Origin: an uncultured Duncaniella sp.
GTDB taxonomy: Bacteria; Bacteroidota; Bacteroidia; Bacteroidales; Muribaculaceae
DNA length: 64,000 nt
Direction of reading: 5' to 3'
Assembly: GCA_910589485.1 (NCBI GenBank)
Contig: CAJUSW010000004.1
Coordinates: 62,001 to 126,000 of the forward strand
A program made the translations under genes and the position numbers. Below are positions 7,960 to 16,686 of the stretch, piece after piece. Under the pieces are notes generated by a model that made no database searches, had not been told where the DNA came from, and saw nothing but the letters and a program-made list of their open reading frames with translations. Position 1 is the stretch's first letter. Every line of letters starts with the position of its first letter.

Positions 7960-10953
7960 TTGAGGCACACTCAACTATATATTATCATCATCGTGCTGCT
8001 GTGCGCACTCTCAATGGGAGCGTTCTCACGGCCACACCCTGCAGGCCAGGCTCTGAGCCAAATGGCCACTGCTCCTGCCGACAGCGACATAGTAGCCGGT
8101 CATCCCGATACTGCCGTTTCCGATACCCGCTTGGCAATGCCACTGACTACCGTCAGCGCCGACACAACAGCTCCGGAAACAACAGTCAACGACTTCTCAG
8201 CCGCACACGACACCGTGGCCGTTCCCACCCCGCAACCCGACTCAGTACCAACCGACAGTATAATCGCCGCCGACTCGCTGTCGATACGCCAGCGTTCACC
8301 ACTGCAACGCCACACAGCGTCATTGGCCGACTCCACACGTCGCAGGCCATCGCTGGGTCGCACACGAATCAACCCCACCAATACCGGACGTGACTCTACC
8401 CGAATAGTCCGCACCAAGGTAGATCTTGACAACGCCGTCGATTTCTCAGCCAAGGACTCGATGATCATGACCGGACGCAACACCGCCTATATGTATGGCG
8501 ACAGTAAAGTCACCTACGGCTCCATCAAGCTTGATGCCTACGAGATACAGATGAACATGGACTCATCAACCGTCTATGCCATAGGCACCCTCGATTCGGT
8601 AGGAGACCTTACCGGCACACCCGTGTTTGACGACAACGGTACCTCCTACGAGGCCAAGACCATGCGCTACAACTTCAAGACCGAGAAGGGATTCATCACC
8701 GATGTGATCACCCAGCAAGGTGAAGGATACATCACAGGCGGACAGTCCAAGAAGATCGACGAGAACACAATATATATCCAGAACGCACGCTACACCACAT
8801 GTGACGACCACGAGCATCCACACTTCTGGATGCAGCTCACCAAGGGAAAAATTCGCCCCGGAAAGGATGCAGTGACAGGTCCTGCCTACATGGTACTCGC
8901 CGGACTGCCCCTCCCATTGGCCGTGCCTTTCGGCTACTTCCCGTTCTCCGAAAAATACTCCTCGGGTATAATATTCCCCACTTTCGGCGATGACTATAAC
9001 CGTGGATACTACCTGAGCAACGGCGGATATTACTTCGCCATAAGCCAGAACATGGACCTCGCTCTCACAGGCGAAATCTACACTCTCGGATCGTGGGGAC
9101 TACGTGCACAGTCGGCCTACCTGAAACGATATAAATACTCGGGCAACTTCAACATATCCTATCTCAAGACCATTACCGGTGACAAGGGTATGCCCGACTA
9201 CTCCAAGTCAACCAACTTCCAGATCCTCTGGAGCCACTCGCAGGATGCCAAGGCCAACCCCAACATGAGCCTCTCGGCGAGCGTCAACTTCACCACCAGC
9301 GGATATACCCGCAACGACCTGAACTCCTATTATTCAAGCGCGTTCACCGAGAATACCAAGAGTTCTACAATCAACATGACCTACCGTTTCCCCAACTCGA
9401 AATGGTCGGTATCAGCCACAGCCAACGTATCGCAGCGCTCCCAGGACTCGACCCTGGCCGTTTCGTTCCCCAACTTCACGCTCACCATGTCTCAGCTATA
9501 CCCATTCAAGCGCAAGCGCGCTGTAGGCGACGAGAAATGGTATGAAAAGATCAAGCTGTCCTACTCGGGCCAGTTCAACAACTCGCTCACTGCCAAGCAG
9601 GACGTATTCTTCCAGAAGAGTCTAATCAAGGACTGGCGCAACGGTATGAGGCACTCAGTACCCATCTCGGCCACGTTCAACGTGTTCAAGTACATCAACA
9701 TCACTCCCTCGGTCAATCTCACCGACCGCATGTACACCTCCAAGGTGCGCCGTCACTGGGATCCTAACGCCGGAATGGAAGTGCTTGATACAACCTACAG
9801 CTTCTACAATGTGTGGGACTTCACAAGCTCAGTATCTCTCGACACCAAGATCTACGGCTTCTTCCAGCCACTCCCGTTCCTGGGCAACAAGGTGAAGATG
9901 ATACGCCACGTGCTCACCCCCACCATCTCGTTCAACGCATCGCCCGACTTTGCATCTCCATTCTTCGGCTACTATGACAAGTACCAGTACACCGATGCCC
10001 AGGGCAACCTGCAGACACGTGAATACTCACTCTTCCCCAACAGCCTATTCGGCGTCCCGGGACGAGGCAAAACAGGATCGGTGTCCTTCTCCCTTGCCAA
10101 CAATCTTGAGATGAAGGTGCGTGATGACAACGACTCCATCGGTGAAAAGAAAATATCACTCATCGAGAACCTCTCGCTCAACCAGAGCTACAACTTCGCG
10201 GCCGACTCGATGAGATGGTCCAATCTCAATACATCCATCCTCCTCCGCCTGGCCAAGAACTTTAACCTCAACCTATCGGCCACATGGGACGTCTACACCT
10301 ATGCCCTCAACTCCTCGGGTAGTCCCGTGCGTGTCAACAAGCTCCGTATCACCGAGGGTAAAGGATGGGGTAAACTCATGAACACCGGCACATCATTCAG
10401 CTACACCTTCAACAACGACACGTTCAAGAAATGGTTTGGCAAGGGTGATGACAAGGATAACAAGGACAAAAATTCTTCCGACACCGAACGCACATCAATG
10501 GACAACCCGGCCGATCCCCGCAATGGCCCACAGCGATCGGGTGACAATAAGAATAAGAATGGTATCCAACTCGGCGACAACGGTTACATGGTGTGGAATG
10601 TGCCGTGGAACCTCACTTTCAACTACTCGCTCAACTATGGATACGGCGACTTCGACTACAAAAAGCTCGAATATAAGGGAAAGATAACCCAGAACCTCTC
10701 ATTCTCGGGCAACATTAGACCCACTGCCAACTGGAACTTCGGTTTCTCGGCATCCTACAACTTCGACAAGCACAAGATTGCCTACATGAACTGCAACATA
10801 TCGCGTGACATGCACTGCTTCACAATGCGAGCAAGCTTCGTCCCCGTAGGACCATACAAGAGCTACAACTTCCACATCTCAGTGAAATCATCGCTCCTGG
10901 CCGACCTAAAGTATGACAAACGCTCCTCCATGAGCAACGGAGTACGTTGGTGA
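7960..10953 (+). CDS. lptD: LptD-like LPS-assembly outer-membrane protein (TTG start)
   Basis: 997 residues, a large outer-membrane barrel that in this phylum is annotated as putative LPS assembly protein LptD. It would insert lipopolysaccharide into the outer leaflet. A hydrophobic signal (residues 7-20) leads into a low-complexity Thr/Asp/Ser region, then an OstA-like periplasmic domain (about 170-300, MRYNFKTEKGFITDV) and a long beta-barrel. The start is TTG at 7960: the frame has a TAG stop at 7951 and no ATG until codon 19, and only the TTG start keeps the signal peptide intact. An Asp/Lys/Asn-rich insert lies near residues 825-870. A terminator hairpin follows. Confidence 0.82.
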   Translation: MRHTQLYIIIIVLLCALSMGAFSRPHPAGQALSQMATAPADSDIVAGHPDTAVSDTRLAMPLTTVSADTTAPETTVNDFSAAHDTVAVPTPQPDSVPTDSIIAADSLSIRQRSPLQRHTASLADSTRRRPSLGRTRINPTNTGRDSTRIVRTKVDLDNAVDFSAKDSMIMTGRNTAYMYGDSKVTYGSIKLDAYEIQMNMDSSTVYAIGTLDSVGDLTGTPVFDDNGTSYEAKTMRYNFKTEKGFITDVITQQGEGYITGGQSKKIDENTIYIQNARYTTCDDHEHPHFWMQLTKGKIRPGKDAVTGPAYMVLAGLPLPLAVPFGYFPFSEKYSSGIIFPTFGDDYNRGYYLSNGGYYFAISQNMDLALTGEIYTLGSWGLRAQSAYLKRYKYSGNFNISYLKTITGDKGMPDYSKSTNFQILWSHSQDAKANPNMSLSASVNFTTSGYTRNDLNSYYSSAFTENTKSSTINMTYRFPNSKWSVSATANVSQRSQDSTLAVSFPNFTLTMSQLYPFKRKRAVGDEKWYEKIKLSYSGQFNNSLTAKQDVFFQKSLIKDWRNGMRHSVPISATFNVFKYINITPSVNLTDRMYTSKVRRHWDPNAGMEVLDTTYSFYNVWDFTSSVSLDTKIYGFFQPLPFLGNKVKMIRHVLTPTISFNASPDFASPFFGYYDKYQYTDAQGNLQTREYSLFPNSLFGVPGRGKTGSVSFSLANNLEMKVRDDNDSIGEKKISLIENLSLNQSYNFAADSMRWSNLNTSILLRLAKNFNLNLSATWDVYTYALNSSGSPVRVNKLRITEGKGWGKLMNTGTSFSYTFNNDTFKKWFGKGDDKDNKDKNSSDTERTSMDNPADPRNGPQRSGDNKNKNGIQLGDNGYMVWNVPWNLTFNYSLNYGYGDFDYKKLEYKGKITQNLSFSGNIRPTANWNFGFSASYNFDKHKIAYMNCNISRDMHCFTMRASFVPVGPYKSYNFHISVKSSLLADLKYDKRSSMSNGVRW

Positions 10954-10978
10954 CGACACACTTCTTTACTAATAGATA

Positions 10979-11020
10979 TGAAAATAGGATCCCCGCACAA
11001 ATGTGAGGATCCTATTTTCA
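10979..11020. terminator. Bidirectional terminator hairpin
   Basis: The 14-base arms 10979-10992 and 11007-11020 are exact reverse complements (core AAAATAGGATCC), with a further CACA/TGTG pairing inside. The A-tract on one flank and T-tract on the other suit both of the convergent genes, lptD-like and the metal exporter. Confidence 0.88.
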
Positions 11021-11058
11021 TTAAGCCTGCCGTCTCAACGGCAAGCAATGTTTACGGA

Positions 11059-12438
11059 TTAGTCCACATTGAAACCGGCATTGTATACAGCCTGTTTCAC
11101 TGCTTCAGGATCTACATCCCCCTCCACTACTGCAATACCGGTGGGGAGATCAACGGTCACATTCTCGGCACCCTCAAGGGCTGAAAGGGCCTTCACTACG
11201 GTAGCCTGGCAATGAGCGCAGTTCATACCTGTAACATGATATTCTTTCTTCATGATTATATCTGTTTTTTGCGTATCAATATTTTCTGATTTATGGCTAT
11301 GCGAGCCGTTAAGACGGCCAGTACGGGCCAGATAAGTGGTGTAGATCAACAGGCCGGCGAGAATTACCGAGCATATGGTGGGAAACCATGCCACCTCGCC
11401 ATGACCGTGACACGAAGCCGAGTGCGACATCGAGGGCATGAACCATCCTGCGGGCAGCAGATAATCGATGATCAGTCCGAAACCGATAGCCGTAAGCACT
11501 ACCGACGCCACGTATATCACAGTGGCACGGCGACCCATAGTGCGCGAAAGTATCATCACCGAAGCAAAATTGGCAGCTGGCCCGGCCATCAGCAACACGA
11601 ATCCCACGCCGGGGGTGAGTCCCTTGAGCATAAGTGACAGAGCGATGGGAATAGATCCGGTGGCACATACATACATTGGCACCGCCACAAGTATCATCAC
11701 GAGCATCGCCAAGATAGGATGGGCGCTAAGACTCAGAAACAGTTCATCGGGCACAAGCACCGTGATAAGGGCTGCTACCACGAGACCTATCACAAGCCAT
11801 TTTCCCACACTGGCCACCATGTCAACAAGACCGTAGCGGAGCGATGCGAGCAATTTACGGCCGAAGCTCATGCCGGCATATTCATAGCCATTCACATCGG
11901 CACCACATTCACAACCGCCATGGCAACTGCACGATTTATCATCTCCGTCACACGAACATGACGAATCGGCACACGAATCATGACCGGAAGAAGCATCTTT
12001 GACGTCAACCTTGACAGCATCGGTATCATCCTCGGCGGTACGGCTAACAGTCCATCCGCCAAACACCGAACCGACCAAAGCGGCAACCGGACGCAGGATA
12101 GCGAAAGGTAACCCCAAGAGCGAATAGGTTGCGGCTATCGAGTCTACTCCGGTCTGTGGAGTTGCTATGAGAAACGAGGTGGTTGCACCCTTGGATGCAC
12201 CCTGCCTACGCAATGCGACGGCTGTCGGGAGCACTCCGCATGAACATAGAGGCAAAGGTATGCCAAACAAGGCTGCTTTCAGAACAGGGCCGAAACCACG
12301 TCCCGACAGATGTCTCGACATGGCCGACGGCTTTATAAACACATGAAGCACCCCGGCAAGAATAAATCCGAGGAGTATATAGGGGGACATCTCGTTTACG
12401 ATTCCCCACAGGGACTGGAAGAAATGTTGTAGTTTCAT
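11059..12438 (-). CDS. SO_0444-type Cu/Zn efflux permease with fused C-terminal HMA domain
   Basis: 459 residues. The permease part has about eight membrane segments in two blocks, with the conserved PLPLCSCGVLPTAVAL motif of the ArsP/YraQ/SO_0444 group near residues 60-75. Between the blocks is a Cys/His-rich cytoplasmic loop (about 150-180, with SCSCHGGCECG) likely to bind soft metals. A linker leads to a 64-residue heavy-metal-associated domain with GMNCAHC (Cys407, Cys410). This arrangement suggests export of Cu or Zn with metal handed over by the fused chaperone-like domain. Substrate is inferred from family. A -7 box sits 3 bases before the ATG. Met396, at the head of the HMA domain, is a possible internal start. 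Confidence 0.88.
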   Translation of the reverse strand: MKLQHFFQSLWGIVNEMSPYILLGFILAGVLHVFIKPSAMSRHLSGRGFGPVLKAALFGIPLPLCSCGVLPTAVALRRQGASKGATTSFLIATPQTGVDSIAATYSLLGLPFAILRPVAALVGSVFGGWTVSRTAEDDTDAVKVDVKDASSGHDSCADSSCSCDGDDKSCSCHGGCECGADVNGYEYAGMSFGRKLLASLRYGLVDMVASVGKWLVIGLVVAALITVLVPDELFLSLSAHPILAMLVMILVAVPMYVCATGSIPIALSLMLKGLTPGVGFVLLMAGPAANFASVMILSRTMGRRATVIYVASVVLTAIGFGLIIDYLLPAGWFMPSMSHSASCHGHGEVAWFPTICSVILAGLLIYTTYLARTGRLNGSHSHKSENIDTQKTDIIMKKEYHVTGMNCAHCQATVVKALSALEGAENVTVDLPTGIAVVEGDVDPEAVKQAVYNAGFNVD

Positions 12439-12441
12439 GCC

Positions 12442-12450
12442 GCAAAGTTA
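12442..12450 (-). promoter_or_regulatory. -7 box of a probable leaderless promoter for the metal exporter
   Basis: On the minus strand this reads TAACTTTGC, a full match to TAnnTTTG plus C, followed by GGC and then the ATG at 12438. It lies in the 23-base gap after the CPBP gene. No convincing -33 TTTG is present at 19-21 bases. Transcription would begin at or next to the start codon. Confidence 0.5.
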
Positions 12451-12461
12451 CGGCATCAATC

Positions 12462-13385
12462 TCACTCGCGCGTTACACCATTACGGAAAAGTGTTGTATT
12501 CTTCAGTAGCCACACAACCACGGCTGTCAGCACCACCGACAAAATTACGGCCGCTACCGAATCAGCACCCCATGCACTCGGATCCACACCGGCATCTCCC
12601 TCACCTGCGGCAAGCGCCACATTATGTCGCCATGTAGCACACACTACCAGACTGTTGTTGATGGCATGTATCAAGGCCGGTAGCCATATCGATCCTGACC
12701 ACCACAGGAGATACCCGAAGAACGCACCAAGCACCAAGCGTGGGAAAAATCCGAAAAACTGCATATGGAACGCACTGAACAGCACAGCCGTAATCCATAT
12801 CGCCACATGATGGTTGACACGCCCACCCGAACTTATCAGCCTCTGCAAGGCCCCCCGGAAGTACAGTTCCTCGCTTACCCCGGCAAGCACTCCTACTATA
12901 AGTATGTTCACGATCAACGCCCCTACTGATGTACCGCTTATCAGTATCTCCACCTGCCCACGGGCGGCCTCTTCGGCCTGACGCATCCACTCCTCCACGG
13001 GAGCAAGCCCTGCAGGGAGTGTTAATCCCTCATTCCATGCCACGAGAGCATTCATGGCCGGAATCGAACAGATCCATGCCAACAATCCGGTCATGGTAAG
13101 CCATAATGATGGCATACGGTCGATACACAGCATACGGGCAGGAAGCACGCTTACCATCATGGCAGTGACTATAGCCGGAAGTATGAACAGAAAAATATCC
13201 TGAGCCACCGTGCCAAGCCTCAGCGACATGGTAGTCATCCCTCCTTTAAGTGCGACTGACATCACCAAAAGAGCCACTATGAGGCCAACAAAAGTGATGA
13301 GCAGGAAATAAAATATTCTGATCCCGAATGTGTAGCGTAGCGATGGGGTATCAGAAATATGATGCATATCGTCAATTGTAGTCAT
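12462..13385 (-). CDS. CPBP family intramembrane metalloprotease
   Basis: 307 residues with about eight membrane-spanning segments. The CPBP (Abi, Rce1-like) active-site motifs are all present: Glu172-Glu173 and Arg177 in EELYFRGALQ, His207 in FSAFHMQ, and a later His in LPALIHAINN. Family members cleave or process prenylated or other membrane proteins, but bacterial substrates are mostly unknown. Its start overlaps the end of the tRNA methyltransferase by 4 bases, so the two are translationally coupled. The metal exporter follows after 23 bases. Confidence 0.9.
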   Translation of the reverse strand: MTTIDDMHHISDTPSLRYTFGIRIFYFLLITFVGLIVALLVMSVALKGGMTTMSLRLGTVAQDIFLFILPAIVTAMMVSVLPARMLCIDRMPSLWLTMTGLLAWICSIPAMNALVAWNEGLTLPAGLAPVEEWMRQAEEAARGQVEILISGTSVGALIVNILIVGVLAGVSEELYFRGALQRLISSGGRVNHHVAIWITAVLFSAFHMQFFGFFPRLVLGAFFGYLLWWSGSIWLPALIHAINNSLVVCATWRHNVALAAGEGDAGVDPSAWGADSVAAVILSVVLTAVVVWLLKNTTLFRNGVTRE

Positions 13386-14116
13386 TGTCGGTCGAGATAA
13401 AATTCGTTTGTCAATAATGTGTATTCATCCGTAAAAGCACCAGAACTGTCACGCAGGCACAGCACATCCACCCTGCATGGAGCGGTCACATATTTCTCGG
13501 GCCGAACTTCATAAAGCCTGCGGATAGGTGCTTTTCCAGCCTTAGGTACCACATCAGTGATCCTTACCGGCGACAGTCTGTGGAGCGACAGATGATACTG
13601 AATGTCGTCATCACGTGTAGCAGGAGCTATGAACGACAATGAATCACCGTCCCTTACCATAACTCCGGCACTCCACTTGATCAGCGCCTCGACGCCAAAC
13701 CCCTCACCGTGACGGGCAAGCGCACGGGTTGAGTCGGGCGAGCGTAAATATTCGGTATAGAACGGAGGATTGGACACAATGCTCACCACTTCATTCTTAC
13801 TATGGGATCCTGCAAGGCTCCATTCCTCTACATCGGTATTTATTATGGTGATACGGTCAGCCCAAGGCGACCTCACGGCATTGTCAGTGGCATCCCGGCA
13901 CGCGTCAGCATCGATATCCACGCCTGTCACTTCCACTGCCGGATAACGCTGTGCCATCATCAATCCGATCAATCCCGAACCGGTGCCGACATCTATCACC
14001 CTTCGGCATGAGTCCGCCACCCGGGCCCATGCTCCGAGCAACACACCGTCGGTGCCTATCTTCATGCCACACCGGCTATCATCGATAGAAAATCGCTTGA
14101 ATCGGAATAATCCCAT
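13382..14116 (-). CDS. trmN6: tRNA1(Val) A37 N6-methyltransferase (TrmN6/YfiC type)
   Basis: 244 residues, a Rossmann-fold methyltransferase. The SAM-binding DVGTGSGLIG lies at residues 42-51 and the catalytic NPPF typical of N6-adenine methylation at 116-119. N-terminal FRFKRFSI and GTDGVLLGAW are characteristic of the YfiC/TrmN6 group, which methylates A37 of tRNA1(Val). First gene of a minus-strand set with the CPBP protease. A possible -7 box TATATTTGC reads on the minus strand at 14241-14249. Confidence 0.88.
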   Translation of the reverse strand: MGLFRFKRFSIDDSRCGMKIGTDGVLLGAWARVADSCRRVIDVGTGSGLIGLMMAQRYPAVEVTGVDIDADACRDATDNAVRSPWADRITIINTDVEEWSLAGSHSKNEVVSIVSNPPFYTEYLRSPDSTRALARHGEGFGVEALIKWSAGVMVRDGDSLSFIAPATRDDDIQYHLSLHRLSPVRITDVVPKAGKAPIRRLYEVRPEKYVTAPCRVDVLCLRDSSGAFTDEYTLLTNEFYLDRQ

Positions 14117-14491
14117 TGTGATATCGTTTATTGCAACTATTGTCGATTGAAGGATACGAAAAAAGCCGCAACACTTTTCACAAAGGACTACGGCCCATTA
14201 CCTAAATATTATATTCTATTGCTATTTATCGAATACGAGTGCAAATATAGCAATTTGTACATTACCTCATATGCTTTTCACTTATTTTAACTTAATTATC
14301 AATCCATTCCCCTATCTGCCTACGTGATATGTTGACATTTTCACACCTGTTTTTTATACCATCAGATCGGCGGTTAAGAAAAATATCACTAATTTTGTAT
14401 ATCATTATGTGACCCGGCAGTGCAACACTTGGTTCCGACGTTTTCGGATGTTGGAGGCCAAAATCCATCTATATGGCTACTATTCAACAAT
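14117..14491. promoter_or_regulatory. Divergent AT-rich intergenic region upstream of the polysaccharide cluster
   Basis: This gap of about 375 bases has no credible gene. A minus-strand -7 box (TATATTTGC, 14241-14249) faces trmN6, and a plus-strand TAATTTTG at 14390-14397 faces the flippase. Both lack a clear -33 TTTG at the normal spacing. No UpxY/NusG-like regulator or invertible repeat flanks are visible. Confidence 0.55.
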
Positions 14492-15898
14492 ATGCATTCC
14501 GAGCCACTGAATAAAAGTATCCATAAGCCAACACTCATCTTGTACCGCAGGCTCATCGACAGCCTCCTAAAGGGAAGTGAACGCACAGTGCTGCTGAAAA
14601 AGAACATCGTCCTATCGGTGATGCTCAAGGGCATCAATATAATCATAGTGTTGCTTATGGTACCGATGGTGATAGGCTACGTCAACACTACCCAATACGG
14701 CATATGGCTCACGCTCAGCTCTATCATAGGGTGGTTCTATATGTGCGACATGGGATTAGGAATGGGACTACGCAACCGGTTTGCCGAATCCAAAGCCCGT
14801 GGTGACACCTTGATGGCTCGCAGATATGTCTCCACGACCTATGCGGCTGTCACTGTGGCTGTAGCCGTATTACTGGCCATACTCCTGCCTCTCAACTATT
14901 TCATAGACTGGACATCGGTACTGAACCTTCCGGGTGAATATCGCTTGATACTATCCCATACTTTCATCATCATGATCATATGCTTCGGCATAAACATGGT
15001 GGCTCAGACATTCAATTACATGACCTCGGGGGATCAGCGTCCTGCCATAAGCATGCTGATCAGCGTGGCCGACCAGGCCATTGTACTTATCGGAATCTAC
15101 CTGCTCACACGCATCACACCTGCCGGCGAAGGTTCACTCCCCCACCTTGCGGTTCTCAGCTGCGCTATTCCGCCCTGTATTCTTATAATGGTATCGGCCA
15201 TACTCTATCGGGGACGATACCGCTGGGCATCTCCTTCCTTAAGTCTTGCAAGACTATCGCTGGTTAAGGACATTCTGGGCATGGGCGCAAAATTTTTCGC
15301 TATAACGCTTTCCACAATCATGGTGTTTCAGCTCACCAACGTAATCATCTCACGTGAGCTTGGACCTGAATCAGTGACGGAATATAACATCGCATTCAAG
15401 TACTTCAATGTCCTGTGGCTCGTTTTCGGTATCGTACTTAACCCCTTCTGGTCAGCATTCACCGATGCTTACACACTCGGCAATTACGGCTGGATGCGTT
15501 CTACCCTGCGTATGCTTGAGAGGTGCGCACTATGTATGATACCGGTCACCGGGGTTATGCTCATGCTCGCCCCCATGGCCTATCGACTGTGGATAGGCGA
15601 TTCAGTAACTGTCAGCACCTCATCCAATATCGCTGTGGCAGGCTATGTATCATTGCTGACAATTGCCAACGTGTATCTTTTTCCCCTCAACGGCATAGGC
15701 AAAGTTACACTCCAGATGTGTATATACATAACATCGGCATTGATAGCCTTTCCGGTGATGTCGTGGATGTGCCGGCACTACGGTATCCCGGGACTGCTCG
15801 CTTTCCCTTCAGCCGTCTACCTCATACTGGCATTTACAGGAGCCCTGCAATCGCGACGCATCATCACCCGCTCAGCATCGGGCATATGGAACAGATAG
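14492..15898 (+). CDS. Wzx-type polysaccharide flippase
   Basis: About 468 residues with 12-14 predicted membrane segments, a MATE/MOP-superfamily exporter moving undecaprenyl-linked repeat units across the inner membrane. The region TTQYGIWLTLSSIIGWF followed by GLGMGLRNRFAESKARGD is typical of Bacteroidetes O-antigen/capsule flippases. I prefer the ATG at 14492; the frame also has a GTG at 14420 giving 24 extra residues. First gene of the polysaccharide cluster; its stop is 12 bases before the preferred start of the GT32 gene. Confidence 0.88.
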   Translation: MHSEPLNKSIHKPTLILYRRLIDSLLKGSERTVLLKKNIVLSVMLKGINIIIVLLMVPMVIGYVNTTQYGIWLTLSSIIGWFYMCDMGLGMGLRNRFAESKARGDTLMARRYVSTTYAAVTVAVAVLLAILLPLNYFIDWTSVLNLPGEYRLILSHTFIIMIICFGINMVAQTFNYMTSGDQRPAISMLISVADQAIVLIGIYLLTRITPAGEGSLPHLAVLSCAIPPCILIMVSAILYRGRYRWASPSLSLARLSLVKDILGMGAKFFAITLSTIMVFQLTNVIISRELGPESVTEYNIAFKYFNVLWLVFGIVLNPFWSAFTDAYTLGNYGWMRSTLRMLERCALCMIPVTGVMLMLAPMAYRLWIGDSVTVSTSSNIAVAGYVSLLTIANVYLFPLNGIGKVTLQMCIYITSALIAFPVMSWMCRHYGIPGLLAFPSAVYLILAFTGALQSRRIITRSASGIWNR

Positions 15899-15909
15899 AC
15901 CGAACCACT

Positions 15910-16686
15910 ATGGACAATACCACTACTATACCACGCGTGATACACTATTGCTGGTTTGGTGGCAGGCAGTTGCCACCAAGTGCCCGCCGATGCATCGCTT
16001 CATGGCGTAAATACATGCCGGGCTACGATATAGTGGAATGGAACGAGAGGAATTTCGATGTAAATGCCATTCCATTCACAGCCGAGGCATATGCAGCCCG
16101 GAAATATGCTTTCGTTAGCGATTACGCCCGTTTCAAGATTCTCTATGAGCAAGGCGGAGTGTATTTCGATACCGATGTCGAACTGGTGGCGCCAATGGAC
16201 GACATCATCTCGCGCGGTGCATTCCTGGGATGCGAGAAACCGGCCGACAGCGTGGAATTTCATGTGTCAGGGGTGGCTCCGGGTCTCGGGATGGGAGCAT
16301 ACAAAGGAATGAAGCTCTATCGCATGATGCTCGATATATACAGCACTCTCAGCTTCACCAATCCTGATGGTTCGCAAAACTGCCGTACCGTAGGCGAACA
16401 CACCACCTCGATGCTTAACGGGCTTGGACTGGAAGCGACCGAAACCATCCAGAAGGTGGGCGGATGCTACATATATCCACGCGAGTATTTCAACCCCAAG
16501 GATTATGAGACCGGACGCATCACGCTTACACCTGTCACAAGATCGATACATCATTATGCCGCGAGCTGGATATCGGCACGGGCACGATACGGAAACATGG
16601 TGAACAGGTTGCTGATACGCATCATAGGTATCAACCTTTCACGCAGGCTTGTGAACTTCTACTACCGACATCTATACCGCAAGTAA
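15910..16686 (+). CDS. Family 32 glycosyltransferase (capsule/O-antigen sugar transferase)
   Basis: 258 residues. The start IPRVIHYCWFGG, the SDYARFKILYEQGGVYFD stretch and the DTD of YFDTDVEL are the hallmarks of the OCH1-like/GT32 fold found in capsular polysaccharide clusters. A soluble GT-A enzyme that would act on the cytoplasmic face; donor and linkage unknown. The ATG at 15910 follows the flippase stop; an ATG at 15886 in the same frame would overlap the flippase by 13 bases. The stop TAA shares its last base with the next ATG. Confidence 0.87.
   Translation: MDNTTTIPRVIHYCWFGGRQLPPSARRCIASWRKYMPGYDIVEWNERNFDVNAIPFTAEAYAARKYAFVSDYARFKILYEQGGVYFDTDVELVAPMDDIISRGAFLGCEKPADSVEFHVSGVAPGLGMGAYKGMKLYRMMLDIYSTLSFTNPDGSQNCRTVGEHTTSMLNGLGLEATETIQKVGGCYIYPREYFNPKDYETGRITLTPVTRSIHHYAASWISARARYGNMVNRLLIRIIGINLSRRLVNFYYRHLYRK

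Noticed and set aside
15523..15885. Extended N-terminus for the GT32 gene
   Set aside because: These residues overlap the flippase in another frame and do not resemble a glycosyltransferase; the family begins at IPRVIHYCW.
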